DNA of 64,000 nucleotides from Hyphomonadaceae bacterium UBA7672. Lineage in GTDB: Bacteria; Pseudomonadota; Alphaproteobacteria; Caulobacterales; Hyphomonadaceae. A program made the translations under genes and the position numbers. Below are positions 15,573 to 23,157 of the stretch, piece after piece. The notes under the pieces were generated by a model that had not been told where the DNA came from, made no database searches, and was given only the letters and a program-made list of their open reading frames with translations. Location: positions 1 through 64,000 of the forward strand of contig DLHI01000022.1 of the NCBI GenBank assembly GCA_002483135.1, read 5' to 3'. Within the stretch, counting starts at the first letter, position 1; each line of letters opens with the position of its first letter.

Positions 15573-17240
15573 TCACTCCACCCGCAGCACGCGCCCCTTC
15601 GGCGCCGGCGCGAGCGGTGAGTGCGCAACCACATAGTCTTCCAGCGCCGCGATATCGCTGCCCAGGATCTCGCGTTTCGTGCCGATCTTGAAGCCGGCAA
15701 AGCTGTCGCCGCCGCCGACGAGGAAGTTGTTGGTCACGATGCGATAAGGCTGGCCGGGAACAAGCGGCACGCCATTCAACTTCACCGAACCCGGCACGAT
15801 CTCGATCGGCTGCCCTGCCGGTTGGCGCCAGGTGAATGTGAAGCCTTCCGACACCTGCAGGATGTTGTTGCCGCTGGGCTGGTACTGCTCGCGCAGCACG
15901 CGCTCGATCTCCGACCCCGTCAGCGTTATCGCCACAAGATCATTGCCGAAAGGCTGGATCGCGAAGATGTCGCCATACGTGACCACGCCCGTATCGCGCA
16001 TCACGAGGTCGGCGCGAATGCCGCCTGGGTTCATGAAGGCGATCTGCACGCCGGGCTCAACCTTCTTGGCCGCTTCCAGCATCGCGTCGGCGATCAGGTT
16101 GCCCATCACGCTTTCGCCCGCCCCTTCCGGGCCGCCGCCGGAGCGCGAGAAACTCGCCGTCGTCGCCCCCACCGGCCGGTTCATCAGCGGCTCGGCCATC
16201 ACGCGATATGCACTGATCAGTTCCACCTGCTCGGGGTCTTCAGCGTATCCATCCAGCGTGATGACAACGTCCCGCGCGCTCTTGCCGATCACATCGCCCG
16301 TGCGTGGATCAACCGTCATCGCAATATCCGTCAGGCGCGTGCCGTAGGCGCCTGCGCTGGTCACCAGCTTGCCGTCCACCGTGCAAATGTAGATGCCGTT
16401 GGTGTGCCCGGTGACGACAACGTCCACCGCGTCGTCGAACTTCGGCACGATCTCCGCGATGACGCCCGAAAGCCCGTGGCAGTCGTCCAGCCCCGCGCCT
16501 GCATAGCCGCCCTCGTGGATCAGAACGACAATCGCCTCGATCCCTTCCGCGCGGATTTTCGGAACCAGCGCGTTCACCGTCTCGGCCTCGTCCTTGAACG
16601 AAATCCCCGCGCGCGCCGCCGGTGTGATGATGTCTGGCGTACCTTCCAGCGTCAGCCCGATGAACGCCACCTTCACGCCCTCGAACGCGCGCACGGCGTA
16701 GGCCGGGAACAGCGTCTCGCCCGAGTCGAGATAGGTCGACGCCGCCAGATACTCGAAGTCCGCGCCGGCAAACGGCTTCGGCCCCTTGCAGCCATCCTTG
16801 GGGTGGCAGCCGCCTTCCTGCATCCGCTTCAGTTCCTGCCAGCCCTCGTCGAACTCGTGATTGCCCACCGATGTGATGGCCATCCCCATCTTCGACAGCG
16901 CCTCGATGGTCGGCTCGTCATGATAGAGGCTGGAGAGAACCGGCGACGCGCCGATCAGGTCGCCCGCCGCCACCATGATCGTGTTGGGCCGCTGCGAAAG
17001 CTGTTTCACCGCCGTCGCCAGACGCGGCGCGCCGCCGGCGGGAATTACGTCCCACTTCTGCGGATTGGCCGGGTTGAATATCCGCGCGCCGCCCGACGGC
17101 GGATCGAGATTGCCGTGGAAGTCGTTGATCGCAAGCAGGTTGATTCGCACCGGCGCAGCATTCTCGGCGGCCGGAGATGGCGCCGCCACACATCCGCCCA
17201 GCGCCGTCGCCAAGCCGATTGCTACAAGCCAGTTCCGCAT
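15573..17240 (-). CDS. 5'-nucleotidase/metallophosphatase lipoprotein (UshA-like)
   Basis: 555 residues from the ATG at 17240; it begins with a lipoprotein signal ending LGGC (C17). The N-terminal calcineurin-like phosphoesterase domain carries the metal-ligand motifs NDFHGNLD (39-46), a GDLIG block, VGNHEFDEGW and GHTNGIY. The C-terminal 5_nucleotid_C domain (about 350-550) has the nucleotide-stacking and GGDSFAGF segments. It probably hydrolyses extracytoplasmic nucleotides or related phosphoesters as a surface or periplasmic lipoprotein. It stands alone, convergent with the DJ-1 gene. Repeat family 1 copy b lies upstream. Confidence 0.92.
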   Translation of the reverse strand: MRNWLVAIGLATALGGCVAAPSPAAENAAPVRINLLAINDFHGNLDPPSGGARIFNPANPQKWDVIPAGGAPRLATAVKQLSQRPNTIMVAAGDLIGASPVLSSLYHDEPTIEALSKMGMAITSVGNHEFDEGWQELKRMQEGGCHPKDGCKGPKPFAGADFEYLAASTYLDSGETLFPAYAVRAFEGVKVAFIGLTLEGTPDIITPAARAGISFKDEAETVNALVPKIRAEGIEAIVVLIHEGGYAGAGLDDCHGLSGVIAEIVPKFDDAVDVVVTGHTNGIYICTVDGKLVTSAGAYGTRLTDIAMTVDPRTGDVIGKSARDVVITLDGYAEDPEQVELISAYRVMAEPLMNRPVGATTASFSRSGGGPEGAGESVMGNLIADAMLEAAKKVEPGVQIAFMNPGGIRADLVMRDTGVVTYGDIFAIQPFGNDLVAITLTGSEIERVLREQYQPSGNNILQVSEGFTFTWRQPAGQPIEIVPGSVKLNGVPLVPGQPYRIVTNNFLVGGGDSFAGFKIGTKREILGSDIAALEDYVVAHSPLAPAPKGRVLRVE

Positions 17241-17351
17241 GCCTGAACCCTCGCTGCCTGCCGCCTTTAGGCGCGATCCATGGGCGTCTGGCAAGCTGTC
17301 AGGTGCGCGCAGGGCAGGCGGTTATCCAGTCATGCCAGCAAGCGTGGACAA

Positions 17352-17474
17352 AGACCCCCACCTGTCCTCCCCCTTTCAGGGGGAGGGACCAAGTTGAAAG
17401 TACTCGGTCAACTTTGAAGGGCATTGGCGCATTAGGGTCCCTCCCCCTGAAAGGGGGAGGACAGGTGGGGGTCT
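17352..17474. repeat. palindromic repeat family 1, copy b (full)
   Basis: The left arm starts AGACCCCCACCTGTCC and the right arm ends GGACAGGTGGGGGTCT, with TCCCCCTTTCAGGGGGA hairpins inside both arms. The ~50-base spacer is recognisably related to the other copies (…GAAGGGCATTGGCGCATTAGGG). It lies between two genes transcribed leftward. Confidence 0.9.
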
Positions 17475-17498
17475 GCTGCAGCGACCCCTGCCGTTCGC

Positions 17499-18131
17499 CT
17501 ACTGCCCCGCCGCCGGTCGCGCCGCGCCTAGCATCGCCATCAGTTGCGCCAGCGCCGCCTTCTCGTCGTCAGCCAGCGCCGTCGGCGCGCAACGCGGATC
17601 GGTCTTCTGGATCGCGCGCGACATCACCGGCGTGATCGGGATGGGCAGGCAGCCATGCGTCTGCTCGCAGACCATGTCGTACTTCACCGCGGGCGCGTGG
17701 CAGGACAGGCAATTGCCGCCGAACTGGTTCACCACCTGCGTCGTGCCGCGCACGCGGATCTTGGTCGGCTGGCCCGGCTTCACGTCCAGCTCGAAGAACT
17801 CCCAGTCGTTTGTGGCGGCGTCATAACCGGCGGGATGCTTCACCATCGCTTCGCCCGGCACCAGCTGTACGACCGAACCCACCGGATACTTCGCGCCTTC
17901 GCCGGCGTTCGCTGCGGCAACCGTCGCATCGATATTGCCGAGCAGGTTGCTGACATAGAAGCCGCGTACCGCCGTCATGTCGCGGATGCAGCCGAAGCTC
18001 GCCTCGGTGATCTCCAGCGCCTTGGGAGCAGGGGCTGCAGCAGGCGCCGCCATGCTGGCGACCGGCTCGGTCGGCGCCGCGGCGCAGGCGGCAAGCACGA
18101 CGATGGCTGAAATGGCGAATGCGATACGCAT
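17499..18131 (-). CDS. haem-binding lipoprotein, cytochrome P460-like
   Basis: 210 residues from the ATG at 18131, with a lipoprotein signal ending LAAC (C16). After an Ala/Pro linker the globular part contains YPVGSVVQLVPGE, a TNDWEFFELDV strand, and one c-type haem motif CLSCH (141-145) followed by D152 and the Cys pair in VCEQTHGC. This order (beta domain, then CxxCH with a downstream Asp) resembles the cytochrome P460 family, in which haem is additionally crosslinked by a Lys. The assignment to P460 is by motif layout and is tentative. It is expected to face the periplasm. It is a single gene, with a repeat-bearing gap downstream. Confidence 0.65.
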   Translation of the reverse strand: MRIAFAISAIVVLAACAAAPTEPVASMAAPAAAPAPKALEITEASFGCIRDMTAVRGFYVSNLLGNIDATVAAANAGEGAKYPVGSVVQLVPGEAMVKHPAGYDAATNDWEFFELDVKPGQPTKIRVRGTTQVVNQFGGNCLSCHAPAVKYDMVCEQTHGCLPIPITPVMSRAIQKTDPRCAPTALADDEKAALAQLMAMLGAARPAAGQ

Positions 18132-18300
18132 GATGAGTCCCTCTCCCGGAAGGCCAAGGCGTACGTCTGATCCCGCGTCGCAGTCAAACCGTGACGTCGG
18201 GCAAGGCGAGAGATTTGATCGCCAAAGGCGCATTGGCAGGCGCCGCGCGAGACCTCACCCGCCCATCCCCAAATCTCCCCACGCACGTTAAGGTCGTCCG

Positions 18301-18705
18301 GTGACGAAGAAAAAACAGTCCCCTTTTGAACGCGCCGAGGCCGAACTCACGGCCTTCGGCCTCTCGCTTCCCGAAACCTCCCACGGCCCCGGCTGGATCC
18401 CCACGCGTGCGCTCTATTTCCGCAAGAAGATGTTCTTTGTCTTCGGCGACCGCAACGAGCCGCCCGGTCATCTCACGATGATCATGAAACTGCCCATATC
18501 GGCGGAAATGGTGCGGGACCTGCCCTTCGTTCAGGAGAGCAAGGGATGGTTCCTGCAGCACAACTGGGTGATCATGCGCTTCGGTCCCGACAACCCCATC
18601 CAGCCTGAAATGCAAGCCCTGAAGGGGTGGATGGTGCAGAGCTTCTGCGCCATCACCCCGAAGAAGATCGCCCGCGAAGTCGAAGCCCGCTTCCGTGGCG
18701 CCTGA
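18301..18705 (+). CDS. MmcQ/YjbR family protein (copy 1)
   Basis: 134 residues from a GTG start. It fits the MmcQ/YjbR (DUF419) family: a small alpha/beta protein with conserved LPETSHGPGW, a Phe/Tyr-rich central strand (RKKMFFVFGD) and a C-terminal helix beginning ITPKKIAREVEARF. The CyaY-like fold is thought to bind DNA, but function is unknown. No strong Shine-Dalgarno is visible. A second, more divergent member lies at 41311-41667. The M16 peptidase starts 77 bases downstream on the same strand with its own ribosome site. Confidence 0.75.
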   Translation: MTKKKQSPFERAEAELTAFGLSLPETSHGPGWIPTRALYFRKKMFFVFGDRNEPPGHLTMIMKLPISAEMVRDLPFVQESKGWFLQHNWVIMRFGPDNPIQPEMQALKGWMVQSFCAITPKKIAREVEARFRGA

Positions 18706-18782
18706 CCACAGCCAAACGCCCTTGCGCTAGCTCCCCAAAACCTGAAGGTCTGGGTTCAAAGCCGGTTTTTCCGGGAGGAATT

Positions 18783-21683
18783 ATGAGACTGCTGAAAAAA
18801 CTGCCCCAGAGACTTGGCTTGGCGCTGGGCGGCCTTGCGCTTGCGCTGGGCCTTGGCGCCGCCACGCTGGGCGCCGCCGCGCAGCAGAACCCCGTCCAGA
18901 GCCAGACCATCCGCGTTACCCAGCCCCCGGTCGAACACCGCGGCTGGGCGCGTGACCGGGGAGACCTCCCCCACGACCAGGATTACCACCTCGGCCAGCT
19001 GTCCAACGGCATGCGCTATCTCATTCTGCCGAACCGCACCCCGCCGGGCCAGGTCGCCATGCGCATGCTGATCGACGCCGGCTCGATGCAGGAACGTCCG
19101 GGCGAGGAGGGCGTCGCCCACTTCCTCGAACACCTCGCCTTCCGCGGCACCACGAAATATCCCGACGGCGAAGTCCAGCGCGCCCTCGAAGGCATCGGCC
19201 TGCAGATGGCGGCCGACGTCAACGCCTCCACCGGCCCCGACACCACCACTTTCATCATCGACCTGCCGCGCAACGACCAGAACTCTATCGACACTGGTCT
19301 CAGCGTGATGCGCGAACTCGTCACCTCCATGCTGATCGAGCCCGACAAGGTCGACGCCGAACGCGGCGTCGTGCTGGCCGAGGAACGCTCGCGCGCCGGC
19401 CCCGCGCTGGAGGCCAGCAAGGCCTTCCTCCAGCTCCAGCTTGGCGACCACCCCTACGGCCGCTCGCCCATCGGCCTGCGCAACGTCATCGAGACCGTGA
19501 CGCCCGCCACCATCCGCGGCTTCTACGACGCCTTCTATCGGCCCGAGCGCGCCACGCTGATCATCGTCGGCGACGTGCGCGTGGACCAGATGACCGCCGC
19601 GATCTCCGGCGCCTTCCAGGATTGGCGTGGCCGCGGCGAGCCTGGCAAGGACCCCAAGCCGATCACCGTCAAGCCGCCATCGCCCGACGTGGCGATCATC
19701 ACCACCGCCGGCGCCACCGATACCAATCTCATGCTGCGCTGGTTCGAGCCGTATACCGAACGCCCCCACACCAAGGCCGAACGTCGCCGCGTACTGATTG
19801 AACAACTCGCCGCCGGGGTCATCGCGCGCCGCCTGCCGGGCCTCAACGAAGCCGCCGGCAAACCCGCCGCCCGCATCGGCAATGCCGGCGCCGCAGCCAT
19901 CCCTGAAGTCTGGCGCGGCCAGATCGCCACCACCTCAGGCGTCACCGACGTCTACAAGGCGCTGGACGTGATGGTGAAGGCCCACCGACAGGCGGTCGAG
20001 TACGGCATCACGCAGGAAGAACTCGACGAGCAACTCCGCCTCGTCATCGACGCCACCAAGCGCGAGGCTGAACGCGGCCGCACCGGCACGTCCGTCGCCC
20101 AGGTCGAAATAGCCGCCGACATGGTCTCGTCGGACCTGCCTTTCATCTCGCTGCAGCAGGCTTACGCCCTCCTGCTCGAACAGGCGCCCACGATCACGCT
20201 GGCCGAAGTGAACGCGTCCCTCAAGACGCGCTTCCGCGACAAGCCCGATCTCCTCTATCGCGGCAGTACGCCGCCGGCGGGGGGCGAAGCCGCCCTGCGC
20301 GCCGCCTTCAACAAGGCATGGACCGCGCCAGTCGCGGCCTATGTCCCCGAAGGCGTGAAGCCATGGCCCTACACCAGCTTCGGCGAGCCGGGCGTCGTCA
20401 AGTCGCGCGACTACGTGGCCGATCTTGATGTCACGCTGGTCGAGTTCGAGAACGGCGTGAAGCTCACCATCAAGCCGATGCCCACCAACAAGGATCTGGT
20501 GAACATCCGCGTCCGCATCGGCCGCGGCCGTCTGCAGATGCCGATGCACGTCATCGACGCCTCCGACATGGGCCTCTCGCTGTGGTCCTCCGGCGGCCTC
20601 GGCAAACTCACCGTCACCGAGCAGGGTCGCACGCTGGCCGGCAAGCGCGTGGGCGTCGTCGCCCGCACGCTGGACGACGCCTACTCGCTCGAGAACTTCA
20701 ACATCACCCCGCGCGACGAACTCGGCCTCCAGATGGAGCTGATGACCGCCATGCTCAGCGACCCGGCCTATCGCGCCGACGACTGGACGACCTGGATGAC
20801 CCAGGCCGACGCCGTCGACGCCTCCATGCTGATGACGCCCTCCGGCGTGCTGGAGCGCGAGCTTGATCGCCTTGTCCATGGCGATGATCTGCGCTGGACC
20901 ATCAATACCAGCGAGATGCGCAAGACGTGGAAGCCTGAAGACTCGGTGAAGTACATCAAGCCGATCGTCGACAACTCCCCGATCGAAGTCATCGTCGTCG
21001 GCGACATCCGCCCCGACGCCGTCATCGCCGAAGTCGCGCGCACCATGGGCGCGCTGCCTCCGCGCCCGCCCTTCAAGGAGCCGTCGAACTGGCGCGACGT
21101 GAACTTCCCCAAGCCGGGCACCACCACGCTCCCGCACGAAGGCCGCGCCGACCAGGGCTATGCGCTGATCGGCTGGCCCACCTTCCAGGGCGCCTTCAAG
21201 TCGATCCGCGAAGAGCGCATCGGCTTCGTCCTCGGCCAGATGCTGCGCGACAACGCCACGCGCAAATTCCGCTCCGAAGGCGGCGCGACATACTCTCCGA
21301 TGGAGATCGTCGACTTCCCCACCTTCCTGCCGAACTACGGCTACATCGCCGTCGCCGTGGAAGCCCCGCCCGAACTGATCGACGATGTTCAGAACGAGAT
21401 TCAGCGCATCGCCACGGACCTCGCAACGGTCCCGCAACCCCAGGGCGAGATCGACCGCGTGGTCCAGCCGAAGATCGAACAGTCACGCCGCAACCAGGCC
21501 GCCAACATCGGCTACTGGACCGAACTCCTCGGCAACGTCCACGACGACCCCAGCGGCCTCGAATACATCCGCTCCGAAGCCGCCGACTACCGCAGCATCA
21601 CCCCGGCTGACGTCCAGGCCATGGCAAAGAAATGGCTCAAGCCCGAAACGGCGTGGCGGCTGCGCGTGACGCTGAAGGAGTAG
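18783..21683 (+). CDS. M16 family zinc metallopeptidase (pitrilysin-type)
   Basis: 966 residues from an ATG preceded by GGGAGGAA. The N-terminus is a signal sequence ending in an Ala-rich stretch (about 1-34). The inverted zinc motif HFLEH is at 113-117, with the distal Glu in RGVVLAEE about 75 residues on. Two M16 peptidase plus two M16_C modules make up the full tandem length typical of periplasmic pitrilysin-like enzymes. It should degrade short to medium peptides in the periplasm. An upstream in-frame reading to 18627 covers the end of the YjbR gene and is rejected. A related lipoprotein copy is at 36743-39661. Confidence 0.92.
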   Translation: MRLLKKLPQRLGLALGGLALALGLGAATLGAAAQQNPVQSQTIRVTQPPVEHRGWARDRGDLPHDQDYHLGQLSNGMRYLILPNRTPPGQVAMRMLIDAGSMQERPGEEGVAHFLEHLAFRGTTKYPDGEVQRALEGIGLQMAADVNASTGPDTTTFIIDLPRNDQNSIDTGLSVMRELVTSMLIEPDKVDAERGVVLAEERSRAGPALEASKAFLQLQLGDHPYGRSPIGLRNVIETVTPATIRGFYDAFYRPERATLIIVGDVRVDQMTAAISGAFQDWRGRGEPGKDPKPITVKPPSPDVAIITTAGATDTNLMLRWFEPYTERPHTKAERRRVLIEQLAAGVIARRLPGLNEAAGKPAARIGNAGAAAIPEVWRGQIATTSGVTDVYKALDVMVKAHRQAVEYGITQEELDEQLRLVIDATKREAERGRTGTSVAQVEIAADMVSSDLPFISLQQAYALLLEQAPTITLAEVNASLKTRFRDKPDLLYRGSTPPAGGEAALRAAFNKAWTAPVAAYVPEGVKPWPYTSFGEPGVVKSRDYVADLDVTLVEFENGVKLTIKPMPTNKDLVNIRVRIGRGRLQMPMHVIDASDMGLSLWSSGGLGKLTVTEQGRTLAGKRVGVVARTLDDAYSLENFNITPRDELGLQMELMTAMLSDPAYRADDWTTWMTQADAVDASMLMTPSGVLERELDRLVHGDDLRWTINTSEMRKTWKPEDSVKYIKPIVDNSPIEVIVVGDIRPDAVIAEVARTMGALPPRPPFKEPSNWRDVNFPKPGTTTLPHEGRADQGYALIGWPTFQGAFKSIREERIGFVLGQMLRDNATRKFRSEGGATYSPMEIVDFPTFLPNYGYIAVAVEAPPELIDDVQNEIQRIATDLATVPQPQGEIDRVVQPKIEQSRRNQAANIGYWTELLGNVHDDPSGLEYIRSEAADYRSITPADVQAMAKKWLKPETAWRLRVTLKE

Positions 21684-21690
21684 GGCGCTT

Positions 21691-21765
21691 GCTTCACATC
21701 GAAGCGCGGTGATGCAACACGGTTCCTCCCCCTGCAAGGGGGAGGACAGGCGGGGGTCTCTCTCC
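21691..21765. repeat. palindromic repeat family 1, half copy c
   Basis: Only the right half of the unit is present: spacer-like CACATCGAAGCGCGGTG, then CCTCCCCCTGCAAGGGGGAGGACAG and GCGGGGGTCTCT. It lies directly after the M16 gene and 65 bases before the DUF559 gene, whose other side abuts full copy d. Confidence 0.85.
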
Positions 21766-21830
21766 CCAACCACCAACCCCGATTGCAAACCCACAATCCA
21801 ACCGGCATCTTTCCTAAAGGGGGATGCGCA

Positions 21831-22226
21831 ATGCCAGACAAGAAGCGACGTTTCAGGCGCACGCGCGAGCAGACAGCATTCGCCCGGCGTCTCCGCAGGA
21901 ATGCCTCGAAGACCGAACGTCGTCTCTGGTTTCACCTGCGCGCCGCCGGTATGAACGCGCCCTTCCGCAGGCAGCATCAGATCGCCAGCTATTTCGCCGA
22001 CTATTGTTGCGTGCCCCTCAAGTTGGTCATCGAGGTCGATGGCCACACGCACTCTCCGGAGCGCGATTCAGTTCGCGATCACCGCATGAACCAGCTCGGC
22101 TTCGACATCCTCCGCTTCAGCGTGCAGGAGCTCGACGAGAATTTCGAAGGCGTGATCAACACGATCCACGGCGAGGTCCAGCTCCGCCTCGAACGCCTCG
22201 AAGCGCTGCAACAGACCCCCGCCTGA
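21831..22226 (+). CDS. DUF559 endonuclease-like protein
   Basis: 131 residues from an ATG with AAAGGGGGA upstream. It matches DUF559, a very-short-patch-repair/restriction-endonuclease-like fold: RRNASKTERRLWFHLR near the N-terminus, then RQHQIASYFADYCC, the acidic strand VIEVDGHTH (catalytic-type Asp/Glu) and FDILRFSVQEL. The last codons and stop (QTPA, TGA at 22224-22226) lie inside the left arm of repeat copy d. Half copy c lies just upstream, so the gene sits between two repeat ends facing each other. Function of chromosomal DUF559 proteins is unknown; nuclease activity is inferred from the fold. Confidence 0.8.
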   Translation: MPDKKRRFRRTREQTAFARRLRRNASKTERRLWFHLRAAGMNAPFRRQHQIASYFADYCCVPLKLVIEVDGHTHSPERDSVRDHRMNQLGFDILRFSVQELDENFEGVINTIHGEVQLRLERLEALQQTPA

Positions 22227-22337
22227 CCTCCCCCTTGCAGGGGGAGGAACCCCGTTTCACCAACTTACCTCAAATCGAAGAGCGGTGACGCAACATGGTC
22301 CCTCCCCCTGCAAGGGGGAGGACAGGTGGGGGTCTCT
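22213..22337. repeat. palindromic repeat family 1, copy d (full)
   Basis: Left arm AGACCCCCGCCTGACC..., right arm ...GGACAGGTGGGGGTCTCT, each with a CCCCCTTGCAGGGGG-type hairpin. The left arm overlaps the last 14 bases of the DUF559 gene including its stop codon. The right arm ends 22 bases before the sortase stop codon on the other strand. Confidence 0.9.
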
Positions 22338-22358
22338 CTCCACGTCCACTGCCGCGCC

Positions 22359-23084
22359 CTAGACAGCCTCCGCCCAAACCACAAACCGCATCGGCCCCGG
22401 CGTCTTCGCATCCAGCGGCCAGCACGTCGTCAGCGCGATGCGTGGGCGCCCGCCATCATGCGCAACAATCCCCGAGCGATCCCAGTTCACCACCTCGGAC
22501 CCCGTCACGCGAAACGCCCGCGCGCCGTCGGACGTCTGCACCACCACCTCATCCCCAACCTCAAGCTCGCCCAGAAACGCAAAGTGCGTGTCGCGATGCG
22601 CCGCGAACACCGCAACGCCGCGCTCACCGGGAGCGACAGCCGCCGCCATCTGAATCGGCCCAAACGCCATGCCTTCCCCGCCCGCATCGCTCACCGCCAG
22701 CACGTCTCGGCCAAGACTCGGAAACGACAGCCGCGCCGCCGGCGTGAAGTCCGCCCACGGCCACGGCCGCGTGGCCTTACCCGTCGCCACCTGCGTCTCC
22801 CACGCCCCTTCCATCAGAACCTGCGCCACCTGCGCCTTCGCCGGAATCCACGCGGCTTGGATCGCGATCAGCGCTCCGCCTACGAGCAACGCTAAAGCCG
22901 CAAACTTCCTTGTGGAAGCACCACCCTTACCCCGCTCATCCCGACGAAAGTCGGGATCCAGGGCAGGCGTATCACCTTGTTCCGAATTTGAGCTGCAGCC
23001 CAAATCCCGTTCCCGCGTCGAGGCCGTTCCTGGATCCCGACTTTCGTCGGGATGAGCGGCGGCGTTGGTTAGATGAGCAGTCAT
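22359..23084 (-). CDS. class GN sortase (marine proteobacterial type)
   Basis: 241 residues. A TM anchor lies at about 63-82 (ALALLVGGALIAIQAAW). The catalytic domain carries His in FAAHRDTHFAF, the active-site Cys in ALTTCWPLD and a downstream Arg in GPMRFVVW. It matches the class GN sortases of Gram-negative marine bacteria. These pair with a vWA/VIT protein bearing a C-terminal sorting signal, and such a gene lies immediately upstream (23158-25425), so the two form one operon. Unusually, residues about 10-52 are encoded by a 128-bp palindromic repeat (22933-23060), so the real start may lie after it or the repeat is translated. The annotated start position is good to about one base. Confidence 0.85.
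   Translation of the reverse strand: MTAHLTNAAAHPDESRDPGTASTRERDLGCSSNSEQGDTPALDPDFRRDERGKGGASTRKFAALALLVGGALIAIQAAWIPAKAQVAQVLMEGAWETQVATGKATRPWPWADFTPAARLSFPSLGRDVLAVSDAGGEGMAFGPIQMAAAVAPGERGVAVFAAHRDTHFAFLGELEVGDEVVVQTSDGARAFRVTGSEVVNWDRSGIVAHDGGRPRIALTTCWPLDAKTPGPMRFVVWAEAV
22933..23060. repeat. 128-bp inverted repeat inside the sortase 5' coding region
   Basis: A perfect 31-bp inverted repeat (22933-22963 and 23030-23060) around a 66-base loop. The arms contain CATCCCGACGAAAGTCGGGAT, itself a smaller hairpin (TCCCGAC/GTCGGGA). The whole unit keeps the sortase frame open. It resembles the common alphaproteobacterial 'GTCATCCC...' palindromes. Confidence 0.9.
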
Positions 23085-23157
23085 GTATCACTCCCACCTC
23101 CCGCCAACCCGTCTCTCCACCAGCGAGGCCAGTGAAGAGACGGGCGGCCGGCCGCGC

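Noticed and set aside
18720..18775. A tRNA-like 'CTGAAGGTCTGGGTTCAAAGCC' before the M16 peptidase
   Set aside because: No acceptor stem, anticodon arm or CCA can be formed around it.
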